A stretch of 64,000 bases of DNA from Falsiroseomonas bella (GCF_003173615.1 NZ_QGNA01000009.1:1-64000); one strand, 5' to 3'; shown: positions 15,033-24,128, counted from the stretch's first letter. Translations and numbers: made by a program. Notes: generated by a model not told the origin, from the sequence alone.

Positions 15033-16535
15033 CTATTCCTGCAGCGCCGCGTCCTTCTTGCTGCGCAGCCCGGGCAACAGCATCGTCGCCAGCGCGATGA
15101 AGCCGATGCCGAGGAGCGTCGCCGAGATGGGCCGTTCCAGGAACACCATGGCGTCGCCGCGCGAAAGCAGCATGGCGCGGCGCAGATGCTCCTCCATCAT
15201 CGGGCCGAGCACGAAGCCGATCAGCAGCGGCGCCGGCTCCATCCGCAGCTTGGAGCAGAGATAGCCGAAGATGCCGAAGGCCAGCATCTGATACACGTCG
15301 AAGACGTTGTTGTTCAGCGAGTACACGCCGATCGCGCAGAAGGTCAGGATCGCCGGATACATGTACTTGTAGGGCACCTGCAGCAGCTTCACCCACACGC
15401 CGATCAGCGGCAGGTTGATCACCAGCAGCATCAGGTTGCCGACCCACATCGAGGCGATCAGGCCCCAGAACAGGTCCGGCTGGGCCTCCACCATGCGGGG
15501 CCCCGGCTGGATCCCCTGGATGATCAGCGCGCCGACCATCAGCGCCATCACCGCGTTGCTCGGGATGCCGAGCGTCAGCAGCGGGATGAAGCTGGTCTGG
15601 GACGCGGCGTTGTTCGCCGATTCCGGCCCGGCGACGCCCTCGATCGCGCCGGTGCCGAACTCGTGCTTGTACTTGGAAAGCCGCCGCTCCATCATGTAGG
15701 AGCCGAAGGCGGACAACGCCGCGCCGCCGCCCGGCAGGATGCCGAGCACGGAGCCGAGCGCGGTGCCGCGCAGCACGGAAGGCGTGGCGCGCTTCCATTC
15801 CTCCTTCGTCAGCCACAGGCTGCCGACATTGCCCGACAGCACGTTCCGGCTTTCCGGGCGCTCCAGGTTCAGGATGATCTCCGCGATCCCGAACATGCCC
15901 ATGGCGATCGTCACGAAGCCGATGCCGTCGGACAGTTCCGGGATGCCGAAGGTGAAGCGCTGCTGGCCTGTCTGCACGTCCGTGCCGACCAGGCCGAGCG
16001 AGACGCCCAGCACCACCATCGCGATCGCCTTGATCACCGAGCCCTGCGCGAGCACGGCCGAGATGATCAGGCCCAGCAGCATCAGCGAGAAGTAGTCCGC
16101 CGGGCCGAAGGACAGCGCGACGGAGGTGAGCAGCGGGCCCGACGCGGCGACGAAGATCGTGGCGACGGTGCCGGCGAAGAAGGAGCCGATGGCCGCCGTC
16201 GCAAGCGCAGCGCCCGCCCGGCCCCGCCGGGCCATCTTGTAGCCTTCCAGCGTGGTGACGACCGAACTGACCTCGCCTGGCAGGTTCAGCAGGATGGCCG
16301 TGGTGGAGCCGCCATATTGCGAGCCGTAGTAGATGCCGGCGAGCATGATGATGGCGGTGGTCGCCGGCTGGCCGAAGGTGATCGGCAGCAGCAGCGAGAT
16401 CGTCGCGACCGGCCCGATGCCCGGCAGAACGCCGATGGCGGTGCCGATGACGCAGCCGATGAAGGCGAACAGCACGTTCTCGACGCTCAGCGCGACGCTG
16501 AAGCCGTGAGCGAGGTTCTGGATCAGCAGTTCCAT
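15033..16535 (-). CDS. tctA: Tripartite tricarboxylate transporter large permease (TctA family)
   Basis: A 500-residue inner-membrane protein with about 12 hydrophobic segments and the two TctA sequence signatures: G-x-L-P-G-I-G-P-V-A near residue 37, and a second L-G-I-P-S-N-A-V-M near 330. It forms the transport channel for citrate-like or other carboxylates delivered by the TctC protein. The operon order is tctC-tctB-tctA on the minus strand, with 28 bases between tctB and tctA. Confidence 0.95.
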   Translation of the reverse strand: MELLIQNLAHGFSVALSVENVLFAFIGCVIGTAIGVLPGIGPVATISLLLPITFGQPATTAIIMLAGIYYGSQYGGSTTAILLNLPGEVSSVVTTLEGYKMARRGRAGAALATAAIGSFFAGTVATIFVAASGPLLTSVALSFGPADYFSLMLLGLIISAVLAQGSVIKAIAMVVLGVSLGLVGTDVQTGQQRFTFGIPELSDGIGFVTIAMGMFGIAEIILNLERPESRNVLSGNVGSLWLTKEEWKRATPSVLRGTALGSVLGILPGGGAALSAFGSYMMERRLSKYKHEFGTGAIEGVAGPESANNAASQTSFIPLLTLGIPSNAVMALMVGALIIQGIQPGPRMVEAQPDLFWGLIASMWVGNLMLLVINLPLIGVWVKLLQVPYKYMYPAILTFCAIGVYSLNNNVFDVYQMLAFGIFGYLCSKLRMEPAPLLIGFVLGPMMEEHLRRAMLLSRGDAMVFLERPISATLLGIGFIALATMLLPGLRSKKDAALQE

Positions 16536-16563
16536 GGTCCGATTTCCTTCCCCGTCCCGGCGA

Positions 16564-17163
16564 TCACTGCGTCAGGAACACGGGCCAGACGGGGACCCGG
16601 ATGTCGAGCTCGTAGATGAAGACGAGCCAGCACAGCACGCAGAGGAAGATGATCATGCCGATCACCCCCTTCACGCGATGGGTCGGATCGGCGAAGGCGG
16701 CGACGATGCACATCGTGGTTATGGAGGCGATCAGCCCGAACTGCTCCAGCATCAGCCCGAACACCGCCAGGCCGGCATGCACGAGGCCGATCGGCCGCCA
16801 GCCAGGCGCCACGGACAGTGCGAGGCACCCCGCAAAAGCCCCCCAGCCCAGCGGATACCATCCGGTGAACAGCCCGGTGGCGTCCGCGATGAAGTAGCCG
16901 GCGAAGAAGGCGACGATGCCGAGCGGCACCGCCATCACCTCGAGCCGTGTCCAGCGTGCAAGCGGATCCGGACCGTTGAACAGCCCGCCCAGGAACACGA
17001 TCGCTCCGAGCACGCCGAGCAGCCCGAAGGACAGCATCGGCATGTAGCCCGGGCCCATGCGGCGCGCCGAGCCCAGCGTGTGGTCGGTGTTCAGCCACAG
17101 GCCGATCACCGCGACGAGGATGAAGATCCCGCCCGAAATCAGGTTCTTCGTGTTGAGTCTCAT
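16564..17163 (-). CDS. tctB: Tripartite tricarboxylate transporter small subunit (TctB family)
   Basis: A 199-residue membrane protein with four or five hydrophobic segments. The family's R-x-G-P-G-Y-M-P motif is seen here as R-R-M-G-P-G-Y-M-P near residue 38. The start at 17163 has GAGG five bases upstream and begins just before the first membrane helix. Required with TctA for transport; its exact role in the carrier is unclear. Confidence 0.9.
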   Translation of the reverse strand: MRLNTKNLISGGIFILVAVIGLWLNTDHTLGSARRMGPGYMPMLSFGLLGVLGAIVFLGGLFNGPDPLARWTRLEVMAVPLGIVAFFAGYFIADATGLFTGWYPLGWGAFAGCLALSVAPGWRPIGLVHAGLAVFGLMLEQFGLIASITTMCIVAAFADPTHRVKGVIGMIIFLCVLCWLVFIYELDIRVPVWPVFLTQ

Positions 17164-17402
17164 CGCCACCTCGTTCCTGCCCGGGCCTGCCCCCGGGATA
17201 GACGCCTGTCCATACCCATCGCGGCTGCCTGACATGCGGGCAGCACGCAAGGCGCCGGGCAGTCTTCGCCGCCCTGGCGCCGGTTCCCTCTAGCTACGCG
17301 TCACGCGGCACGTCACGCAATTGCGAGCAAAGCCGGAAAGACTGTTTCTGACAATCGGCCCGGCCGCCTTTTGCCCGCCTGCACCCACCGTCCCGGCGCC
17401 CC

Positions 17403-18380
17403 TCAGTTCACCGTGGCGCCGGAGGCGCGCACCACCGGGGCCCAGCGCTCCACCTCCGCAGCGACGAAGGCGGTGAATTCCTCGGGCGTCATGTCCCCCG
17501 CCGTCCCGCCGAGCTCGGCGAAGCGCGCCTGCGCGGCCGGGGTGGAGACGAAGTCCCGCGTCTCCCGGTTCAGCCGCTGCACGATGGCAGCCGGCATACC
17601 CGCCGGCCCCGACAGCGCGAACCAGGATGTGCTGACCAGGTCGAAGCCGGCCTCGCGGAAGGTCGGCACCTCCGGGAAGGAGGGGTGGCGTTCCGCGCTG
17701 CTCATCGCGATGGCGCGCACGCTGCCCTGGCGGATATGCGCCGCGGCGGAAGGCAGGCTGTCCGACATCATCGGCACCTGGCCCGCGATCACCGCCTGCA
17801 TCGCCGGCCCCGCGCCGCGGAACGGCACATGCGTGAAGTCGATGTTGTTCTGCTGGCAGAAGCGCACGATCAGCAGGTGGTTCGAGGAGCCGGCGCCCGA
17901 GGAGGCCATGTCCAGCCCGCCCTGCTTCCCCTTCGCCATGCGCACCAGGTCGGCGAGCGAATTGATCCCGCTGTCCTTGTTCACCACCCAGACTGAGGGG
18001 TTGGTGATCACCATCGCGATATGGCTGAAGGAGGAGACCGGGTTGTAGCGCACGCGGTTGCCGTAGAGCGTCGGGCTGATTGCGTGACTCGCGATGTTGC
18101 TCATAACCAGGGTCTGCCCGTCCGGCGCGGCATCGGCCACCACCTGGCTGCCCGTGGTCGCGCCCGCGCCCGCCCGGTTCTCCACCACCACCGTCACGCC
18201 CAGCCGCTGCGACAGCCCATCGGCGAGGAAGCGCGCCGCGATGTCGGTGCTGCCGCCCGGCGCGAAAGGCACGACGAGACGGATCGAGCCGTTCGGCCAC
18301 GATTGCGCCCGCGCAACGCTGGCGAGCGCAAGCGATGGCGCCGCAGCCAGAAGCAGGCGACGCGAGAGAATTCCCGGCAT
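17403..18380 (-). CDS. Tripartite tricarboxylate transporter solute-binding protein (TctC/Bug family)
   Basis: A 325-residue periplasmic binding protein. A Tat-compatible signal (Ser-Arg-Arg-Leu-Leu-Leu) ends in Ala-Arg-Ala-Gln near residue 26. The Bug-family motif P-F-A-P-G-G-S-T-D follows at about 38-46. The start at 18380 is preceded by GGGAGGG. The G-(A/S)-G-S-x-x-H pocket and the V-P-x-F-x-E-A-G-F signature are present. The 240-base gap to tctB holds no gene. It is divergent from the M20 amidohydrolase gene, whose product could act on the imported compound, though that is a guess. Confidence 0.93.
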   Translation of the reverse strand: MPGILSRRLLLAAAPSLALASVARAQSWPNGSIRLVVPFAPGGSTDIAARFLADGLSQRLGVTVVVENRAGAGATTGSQVVADAAPDGQTLVMSNIASHAISPTLYGNRVRYNPVSSFSHIAMVITNPSVWVVNKDSGINSLADLVRMAKGKQGGLDMASSGAGSSNHLLIVRFCQQNNIDFTHVPFRGAGPAMQAVIAGQVPMMSDSLPSAAAHIRQGSVRAIAMSSAERHPSFPEVPTFREAGFDLVSTSWFALSGPAGMPAAIVQRLNRETRDFVSTPAAQARFAELGGTAGDMTPEEFTAFVAAEVERWAPVVRASGATVN

Positions 18381-18488
18381 GTTCCCTCCCTTGTCCAGAC
18401 AAATTCCTAATGCACGCGGCGGCAGGGGGCTGCAAGCCGCCGCTCCGCGCCATGACCGCTTCTTCACCTGTGCAGGCGGCGCCGCTTC

Positions 18489-19679
18489 ATGCACCATGTC
18501 GCCATGACCGCCAACGACCCGACACGACGCATCCGCGACGCCGCGGAGGCGATCGCGCCGCACCTCGTCGCGCTGCGCCGCGACATCCACGCCCACCCCG
18601 AACTCGCCTTCGAGGAGACACGCACGGCGGGCATCGTCGCCGCCGAACTCGCGCGCATGGCGATCCCGCATCGCACCGGGATCGGACGCACCGGCGTGCT
18701 CGGCGTGATCGAGGGCGGCAGGCCGGGACCCACGCTCGCCATCCGCGCCGACATGGACGCGCTGCCCATCCATGAGGAGACGGGGCTGCCCTATGCCTCG
18801 ACCGTCGCGGGCAAGATGCATGCCTGCGGCCACGACATCCACACCGCGACTCTGCTCGGCGTCGGCGCGGTGTTGCGGGACATGGCGCCGATGCTCGCCG
18901 GCCGCGTGCTGCTGGTCTTCCAGCCCGCCGAGGAGATCCTGGAAGGCGCGGCCGCGATGATCGCGGACGGCGCGGCCGAGGGCGTGGACCTGGCCCTCGG
19001 CTTCCACAACCAGCCGGACATGCCGGTCGGCCGCTTCGGCTACGCGCGCGGCGCCTGCCTCGCCGCCGCCGACCGCTTCGACCTGATCGTGCGCGGCAAG
19101 TCCGGCCACGCCGCGCACCCCTATGCCGCGGTGGACCCGATCGTCGCCGCCAGCGCATTCGTCGCGCAGGCGCAGACGGTGGTCAGCCGGGAGATCAAGC
19201 CGCTGCATCCCGCCGTCGTCACCATCGGCATGTTCCAGGGCGGCACGACCTACAACATCATCCCCGAGCGCGTGCATCTGAAGGGCAGCGTGCGCACGCT
19301 GCACGCGGAGGCGCGCGACCTGGCAGAGTCTGCGATCCGCCGCCTGGCGACGGGCCTCGAGGCGACGATGCGCGTGCGCTGCGAGATGGACTACCAGCGC
19401 AAGGTGCCGCCGCTGCTGAACGACCACCGCGTGCTGGAACCGACGCTCGCCGCCATCCGCGCGCAGTTCGGCGAGGACCCGCAGGCGGGCGAGCCCAGCA
19501 TGGGCAGCGAGGATTTCTCCGAGTTCGCTGCCCGCGCGCCGGCCTTCCAGCTGCGTATCGGCTCCGGCGCGCCGGGCCGCGACGACCGCCTGCACAATGC
19601 CGGCTACCAGCCCGACGAGCGCTGCATCGAACTCGGCGTCCAGGCCCTCAGCCGCGCCGCACTGGAGCTTCTGTCGTGA
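18489..19679 (+). CDS. M20-family amidohydrolase (hippurate hydrolase-like)
   Basis: A 396-residue metallo-amidohydrolase. Metal-binding and catalytic motifs are seen in order: R-A-D-M-D-A-L-P (metal Asp), A-C-G-H-D-I-H (Cys/His ligands), Q-P-A-E-E (catalytic and metal Glu) and the lid-domain G-K-S-G-H-A-A-H. Members remove acyl groups from N-acyl amino acids, hippurate or auxin conjugates. The choice between ATG 18489 and ATG 18504 is open because neither has a good ribosome-binding site. A palindromic repeat separates it from panE downstream. Confidence 0.92.
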   Translation: MHHVAMTANDPTRRIRDAAEAIAPHLVALRRDIHAHPELAFEETRTAGIVAAELARMAIPHRTGIGRTGVLGVIEGGRPGPTLAIRADMDALPIHEETGLPYASTVAGKMHACGHDIHTATLLGVGAVLRDMAPMLAGRVLLVFQPAEEILEGAAAMIADGAAEGVDLALGFHNQPDMPVGRFGYARGACLAAADRFDLIVRGKSGHAAHPYAAVDPIVAASAFVAQAQTVVSREIKPLHPAVVTIGMFQGGTTYNIIPERVHLKGSVRTLHAEARDLAESAIRRLATGLEATMRVRCEMDYQRKVPPLLNDHRVLEPTLAAIRAQFGEDPQAGEPSMGSEDFSEFAARAPAFQLRIGSGAPGRDDRLHNAGYQPDERCIELGVQALSRAALELLS

Positions 19680-19687
19680 ATGCCTCT

Positions 19688-19730
19688 CCCTCCCCCGTGA
19701 AACGGGGGAGGGTCGGGGTGGGGGCCGCGC
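19688..19730 (+). repeat. Palindromic repeat copy 2
   Basis: Arms CCCTCCCCCGT and ACGGGGGAGGG with a 3-base centre at 19688-19712, then the tail TCGGGGTGGGGGCCGCGC. It lies between the amidohydrolase stop and the PanE-like gene start. Confidence 0.9.
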
Positions 19731-19749
19731 AACACCCGAGGACGAGTGA

Positions 19750-20721
19750 ATGAAGATCTGTGTTTACGGGGCAGGCGCGATCGGCGGCCAGTTGGCGGCA
19801 CGTCTTGCCCGCGGCGGCGCCACCGTCTCCGTCGTCGCCCGCGGCCCCCATCTCGACGCCATCCGCGCGAACGGCCTCACCCTCGAAGCGCATGACGGCA
19901 CGCATCACTGCCGCCCGCACGCCAGCGACGACCCGCGCGACCTCGGGCCGCAGGATGCGGTGATCGTCACCGTGAAGGCGCCTGCGCTGCCTGCCGTCGC
20001 CGCCGGCATCGCGCCGCTGCTCGGCCCCGACACGCCCGTCGCCTTCGTGATGAACGGCATCCCCTGGTGGTATTTCGACCAGGAAGGCGGCCCGCATGAC
20101 GGCATGCGCCTGCCCGAGGCCGATCCCGGCGACGCCATCCGCAACGCCATCGGCGTGGCGCGCACCATCGGCGGCGTCGTCTACGCCGCGAGCGAGATCA
20201 TCCGCCCCGGCGTGGTGCACTCCGAGCACGCGAACATCCGCGTGATCCTCGGCGAGCCCGACGGCCGCATCAGCGAGCGCGCCCAGGCGCTGGCCGCGAT
20301 CCTCGCCGCCGGCGGCATGCCCTGCCCGGTCTCCCCCACGATCCGCACCGAGATCTGGGCGAAGCTGCTCGGCAACCTGTCCAGCGGGCCGCTCTGCGTG
20401 CTCACCGGCATGGGCGTGCGCCACGCCTATGCGGAGCCGGTGATCCGCGAGGCGGCGCGCCGCAGCGCCGAGGAAGGCCAGGCGATCGCCGCGGCGCATC
20501 GCTGCCCGCTGCCCGACGCCGCGGTGGAGCGCGTCGCGGCGTCGAACATGCTGCACAAGCCCTCCATCCTGCAGGATTTCGAGCTCGGCCGGCCGATGGA
20601 GATCGACACGATCTACAGCCTGCCGCTGAAGCTCGCGCGCTTGGCCGACGTGCCCACGCCGCAGCTCGATCTGCTGGTGGCGCTGGTGAAGCAGGCAGCG
20701 CGGACGAAGGGGCTTTATTGA
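19750..20721 (+). CDS. Ketopantoate reductase family protein (PanE/ApbA)
   Basis: A 323-residue NADPH-dependent reductase fold. The Rossmann motif G-A-G-A-I-G-G is at 7-13. The family's catalytic Lys (K-A-P-A-L near 77) and the C-terminal domain segment with E-I-W-A-K-L-L-G-N and K-P-S-I-L-Q-D-F are conserved. True PanE makes pantoate for coenzyme A. Many Proteobacteria carry paralogues in catabolic operons, so the substrate is uncertain here, next to an M20 hydrolase. Confidence 0.88.
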   Translation: MKICVYGAGAIGGQLAARLARGGATVSVVARGPHLDAIRANGLTLEAHDGTHHCRPHASDDPRDLGPQDAVIVTVKAPALPAVAAGIAPLLGPDTPVAFVMNGIPWWYFDQEGGPHDGMRLPEADPGDAIRNAIGVARTIGGVVYAASEIIRPGVVHSEHANIRVILGEPDGRISERAQALAAILAAGGMPCPVSPTIRTEIWAKLLGNLSSGPLCVLTGMGVRHAYAEPVIREAARRSAEEGQAIAAAHRCPLPDAAVERVAASNMLHKPSILQDFELGRPMEIDTIYSLPLKLARLADVPTPQLDLLVALVKQAARTKGLY

Positions 20722-20827
20722 CCCTTGCCCTCAGGCGCCGGGCGCCGCCTCTGGCGGCTTGGCTTCGCGGCATACGCCGCGGCGCCCGTTCGGGCGTTCG
20801 GAAGGCGCTTGGCGCCTGCCGCAATTC
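20722..20827. other. Convergent spacer rich in hairpins
   Basis: This 106-base gap between two convergent genes holds several short inverted repeats (GGCGCCGGGCGCC, CGCCCGTTCGGGCG, GGCGCTTGGCGCC). It probably acts as a bidirectional transcript end, although there is no clear T-run on either strand. Confidence 0.45.
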
Positions 20828-21274
20828 TCATGCGTTCGGATAGGGCAGGGGCGCCAGGTCCGGTGCCACCCACCCTCGCCGCGCCGCGACGGAGAACAGC
20901 ACCGCCTCCGACCAGTAGGGCGCCAGCGCGCGCTTGCCGCTGCCGAGCGCGCCACCATCGAGCAGCGCGTTCACGCGGCGATGCGCCGGCGCGGTCGCGT
21001 CGTCCTTCGCCAGCGCATCCCGCAGCGCAAGCAGGAAGAAGCGCGTGATCGTCTCGTGATAGCCGCGCGTGTCGCTGTTCGGCACGCCATGGCTGTCGTT
21101 GAGCCGCATGATCAGCCCGCGCAGGTCGCGCTCAACATCCATCCCGGGATGCAGCAGCATCAGCCCCGCCGTCGCCGCGATGTGTCCCTCATGCGTCCAG
21201 CGCGCCTTGGGCAGGGCGGCGTCCAGCAGCCCCCGCACATGCGCGGCGAGCTCCGCGTCGCTGTCGAATCTCAT
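20828..21274 (-). CDS. Conserved hypothetical protein (148 aa)
   Basis: A 148-residue soluble, mostly helical protein with the pattern W-T-H-E-G-H-I-A-A near residue 26 and a later R-G-Y-H-E-T-I-T near 70. The conserved histidines and glutamates hint at a metal or cofactor site. I do not recognise a named function. Its ATG overlaps the stop of the DUF429 gene by 4 bases (ATGA), so it is translationally coupled to that gene. Confidence 0.75.
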   Translation of the reverse strand: MRFDSDAELAAHVRGLLDAALPKARWTHEGHIAATAGLMLLHPGMDVERDLRGLIMRLNDSHGVPNSDTRGYHETITRFFLLALRDALAKDDATAPAHRRVNALLDGGALGSGKRALAPYWSEAVLFSVAARRGWVAPDLAPLPYPNA

Positions 21275-22200
21275 GAATCCTCGCGCGGCATATCGGACTG
21301 CCCGAGCACCCAGCCTTCCCAGCGGCGGATCCAGGGATCCTCCGGCACGACATCCTCGCGCGCGCCGTCCAGCACCGCAATCAGCGCGAGCAGCCCGAGC
21401 ACGCAGTCCAGCCGGTCCTCGCCCGCCGCATCCGCGCCGAACCCATCGGCGATCATGCGCGCCAGGTCGCGCGAAGCGTAAACGCGCAGCCGCGCCATCG
21501 CCGCGCGCAGCGTCTCCGCCAGCGCGATCCGCGGCGCCTGCGCGCGCTTGCTGCCGGAAAGCTTCAGCCCGAGCTGCCGCAGCGCTTCCGCCGGATAGAC
21601 CTCCGCCACCGCGACGCGCCCCGGTGCGAGCAACCCGTGCAGCCCGCCCTCGAAGGGCCAGAGCGACACCGGCGCCCCCGCCGCCAGCGCCGGCGCCAGC
21701 CAGTCCCGCCACGCCGCGATTGCCGCCTTGCCCGACTGGTTCGCCCCGAGCGTCCAGAACACCGGCGCCCCCGCCGGCCGCGTCGCCGTCGCCCGGTCGC
21801 AGAGCCGCGACAGGTCGCGCGCCGAAGCCAGCCCGAGTGCCGCCGCATGCGCCGCCCGCGTCATCCCCTTCACGCCCCGCGCCGGATAGAAGGGCCGCGC
21901 CGGCGACACCTCCGCCAGCGTCGCGCTCACGCTGAAGAAGTCGGCATCGCCCGCCAGCCCTCGCAGCATCGCCGGGAAGTCGCGCTCGCTGCGCTGCGCC
22001 GCCCAGCCGCGCGGCACGCCGAGTGGCAGGTCAAGGCCGAGCGCCACCGGCGCGCCCTCCGCCATCAGCCCCGGTAGCAGCACCGCCGTATCCCCCACCA
22101 GCCGCGGCGCCTCCGCCCGCCAGCCATCCGCGCCACGCCGCGCCAGCGCGATCCACCGCTTGCGCGGATCGATGCTCCAATCCGCATGGGCGGCGATCAT
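21271..22200 (-). CDS. DUF429-like protein
   Basis: A 309-residue protein that appears to belong to the DUF429 / predicted RNase H-fold nuclease group. An acidic D-W-S at the start, a central G-L-D-L-P-L-G-V-P segment, V-A-E-V-Y-P-A-E and a late D-R-L-D-C-V-L-G match the pattern of that fold, where spaced carboxylates bind metal. Activity is untested. The start at 22200 directly follows GGGGGAGGGAG, part of palindromic repeat copy 3. An in-frame TTG at 22260 would read the repeat as protein and is less likely. Confidence 0.75.
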   Translation of the reverse strand: MIAAHADWSIDPRKRWIALARRGADGWRAEAPRLVGDTAVLLPGLMAEGAPVALGLDLPLGVPRGWAAQRSERDFPAMLRGLAGDADFFSVSATLAEVSPARPFYPARGVKGMTRAAHAAALGLASARDLSRLCDRATATRPAGAPVFWTLGANQSGKAAIAAWRDWLAPALAAGAPVSLWPFEGGLHGLLAPGRVAVAEVYPAEALRQLGLKLSGSKRAQAPRIALAETLRAAMARLRVYASRDLARMIADGFGADAAGEDRLDCVLGLLALIAVLDGAREDVVPEDPWIRRWEGWVLGQSDMPREDS

Positions 22201-22202
22201 CT

Positions 22203-22245
22203 CCCTCCCCCGCATGCGGGGGAGGGTCGGGGTGGGGGCCGCGCG
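22203..22245 (+). repeat. Palindromic repeat copy 3, overlapping a ribosome-binding site
   Basis: CCCTCCCCCGCATGCGGGGGAGGG at 22203-22226 is a fully symmetrical palindrome, followed by TCGGGGTGGGGGCCGCGCG. Its left arm, read on the minus strand, gives the purine-rich site ahead of the DUF429 start. Confidence 0.9.
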
Positions 22246-22256
22246 CCCTTCAGCCC

Positions 22257-22967
22257 TCAAGCCGGCAGCGTCTCGTCATAGGCGCTGTCGAAGAAGGCCC
22301 GCTCGAGCGTCGCCGCGCGCGTGAACAGCGCCCGCACCCGCGCCCGCCCCGCCGCATCCAGCGCGATCACCTCGCGGTCCAGCGCCGCGCGGAGCCCACG
22401 CACGAAAGACTCGAAATAGGGCGAGGCATGCAGGTCCACCCATTCCGCGCACCAGAAGGGTTGCGGCGGCCGCGTGGCCCGCGCGGGGCGTGCCCAGCTC
22501 AGATACACCCACTCCGCCACGCAGAGCACCGCGAGCTGATCGGCATGCACGGCGCTCTCCGCCGCCTCCACCATCAGCGCCCTGAAACCGCGCGCGGCAT
22601 CCGACAGCGGCGGGTCGCGCCGCAGCGCCTCGCTCACCCCCAACGCATCGAACGCCCGGACGAAAAAGGTATTCTCCTCCGAGCAGAGCAGCCCCATGAA
22701 GCGCCCGAGCGGCAGGCGCGAAGGCAGGTCGGGCGCGGTGTGGATCGCGCGTCCGAGCAGCGCGCAGAAGGCGCCGATGAACTGGTAGTCCTGCACCAGG
22801 TAGCGCCGCATCACCGTCTCCGGCACCCGGCCCGCATTGCAGTCAAGCGCGAAGCGATGCCCGACCGCCGCGCTCCAGTCGGGCTCCGCGGCCGCGCGCA
22901 GCCACTCGGTCGGCGCGGCGCCGGGATGCGCGGCACGAAATTCCGGCCAGTCCGGCACCTCGCTCAT
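22257..22967 (-). CDS. TenA-family protein
   Basis: A 236-residue all-helical protein of the TenA/THI-4 family, which includes aminopyrimidine aminohydrolases of thiamine salvage and relatives with other roles. The Y-L-V-Q-D-Y segment near 55, the S-E-E-N-T-F-F block and W-V-Y-L-S-W-A are typical. The cysteine before the W-V-Y motif is four residues ahead of the Trp rather than two, as in my memory of classical TenA, so activity is uncertain. It heads a three-gene minus-strand group. A ThiY-like pyrimidine transporter lies 40 kb away in the window. Confidence 0.82.
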   Translation of the reverse strand: MSEVPDWPEFRAAHPGAAPTEWLRAAAEPDWSAAVGHRFALDCNAGRVPETVMRRYLVQDYQFIGAFCALLGRAIHTAPDLPSRLPLGRFMGLLCSEENTFFVRAFDALGVSEALRRDPPLSDAARGFRALMVEAAESAVHADQLAVLCVAEWVYLSWARPARATRPPQPFWCAEWVDLHASPYFESFVRGLRAALDREVIALDAAGRARVRALFTRAATLERAFFDSAYDETLPA

Positions 22968-23035
22968 TCGGCTTTCGCTTCCATGTGTCGGCGGCGGTCA
23001 TGCCATACTGGGCGCAGCCGCGGGAGACGCGAGAG

Positions 23036-23626
23036 ATGGACCAGCCCCAACCGGCCGCCGCCCTCATCCGCATCCGCGGCGTGGACGACCTCCACCCGGA
23101 CGGCCAGTATTCCGCCCTGGCCAAGTGGTTCCACTGGACCACGGTGCCGCTGTTGGTGCTGGCGATCCTGACCGGCCTCGTCATCCGCTTCATCAAGGAT
23201 GACGTGAAGATGCCCTTCTATGCGCTGCATGAGAGCCTGGGCCTGATCATCCTGGCGCTGGCCGTCGCAAGGCTGGCCTGGCGCCTCCTGTCGAAGCCAC
23301 CCGCATTGCCCGACCACATCCCTCCCGGCATGCGCCGCGCGGCCAATGCGGTGCATCACCTGCTCTATGCCGCGCTGATCATCCAGCCGCTGCTCGGCTT
23401 CTTCACGACGAACGCCTACGGCTTCCCGCTGCAGGGGCAGACCGCTTTCCTCGGCTTCATCGACCTGCCGAAATTCATGGAGGCGCATGAGACGCTGGCG
23501 CTGGTTCTGCACTGGGGCCACAGCCTGATCGGCTGGGCGCTGCCCTTCCTGATCGCCGCCCATGTCGCCGGCGCCATCCACCACCACGCGCTGCGCAAGG
23601 ACGGCACGCTGCTGCGCATGCTGTAG
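23036..23626 (+). CDS. Cytochrome b561-family membrane protein
   Basis: A 196-residue four-helix integral membrane cytochrome. Heme-ligand histidines are seen in K-W-F-H-W (helix 1), Y-A-L-H-E-S-L-G (helix 2) and the H-W-G-H-S / A-A-H-V-A-G segments (helices 3-4). Members pass electrons between quinol and periplasmic acceptors such as superoxide. ATG 23036 follows a GGGAGACGCGAGAG site; an earlier in-frame ATG at 22985 would add 17 unlike residues. It is divergent from the TenA-like gene. Confidence 0.92.
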   Translation: MDQPQPAAALIRIRGVDDLHPDGQYSALAKWFHWTTVPLLVLAILTGLVIRFIKDDVKMPFYALHESLGLIILALAVARLAWRLLSKPPALPDHIPPGMRRAANAVHHLLYAALIIQPLLGFFTTNAYGFPLQGQTAFLGFIDLPKFMEAHETLALVLHWGHSLIGWALPFLIAAHVAGAIHHHALRKDGTLLRML

Positions 23627-23630
23627 CCGG

Positions 23631-24074
23631 TCACGTCTCCAGCGCCTCCGCCTGCGCCGCCAGGCGCCGCGCCGGCGCCGCCTCGACGTGGCGCGCGACC
23701 TCGGCCTGCGCGGCGCGCCAGAGGGGCAGCGCCGCCTCCAGCCGCCGGGCCCCGCTCTCCGTCAGCCAGACGGCGCGACGGCGCAGATCCGCCTCCACCG
23801 AGGCGATCTCCACGAGGCCCTCGGCCTCCAGCCGGCGCAGGTTGCGCGACAGGGTGGAGGGATCGAGGCCCGCGCGCTGCGCCAGCGCGGCCATCCGGTC
23901 GTCCTTCGCCACGGCGATCTGCGCCAGCAGCGCCAACTGCGCCGCGCCGAGGCCGGTCGGGGCCAGCGCCCTGTCCAGGACGCGCGTGATGCGCCGCGCC
24001 GCGACCCGCGCCAGCACCCCCGGACAGGCTTCGAGCAGCGCCCCGGCATCCGTGCGCAGCGTCGGCTTCCGCAT
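23631..24074 (-). CDS. MarR-family transcriptional regulator
   Basis: A 147-residue winged-helix protein. The helix-turn-helix is at about 60-85 (R-A-G-L-D-P-S-T-L-S-R-N-L-R-R-L-E), followed by the wing with D-L-R-R-R-A-V. It is divergent from the cysteine-synthase-like gene, and a strong palindrome at 24099-24120 lies between the two starts, so it probably represses both itself and that enzyme and releases on a small ligand. The start at 24074 is the first ATG that gives the normal MarR length. Confidence 0.92.
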   Translation of the reverse strand: MRKPTLRTDAGALLEACPGVLARVAARRITRVLDRALAPTGLGAAQLALLAQIAVAKDDRMAALAQRAGLDPSTLSRNLRRLEAEGLVEIASVEADLRRRAVWLTESGARRLEAALPLWRAAQAEVARHVEAAPARRLAAQAEALET

Positions 24075-24098
24075 GCGTCCATCCCCTGCTTGCGCCGA

Positions 24099-24128
24099 AT
24101 TGATTGTATCTGCAATCAATGCATATGC
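24099..24128. promoter_or_regulatory. Probable MarR operator
   Basis: ATTGATTG, a 6-base spacer, then CAATCAAT form a perfect 8-base-arm inverted repeat at 24099-24120. It is followed at once by GCATATGC, another palindrome (24121-24128). This is an A+T-rich patch in a G+C-rich genome, set between a marR gene and its divergent neighbour, which is the usual place for a MarR-family operator. Confidence 0.7.
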
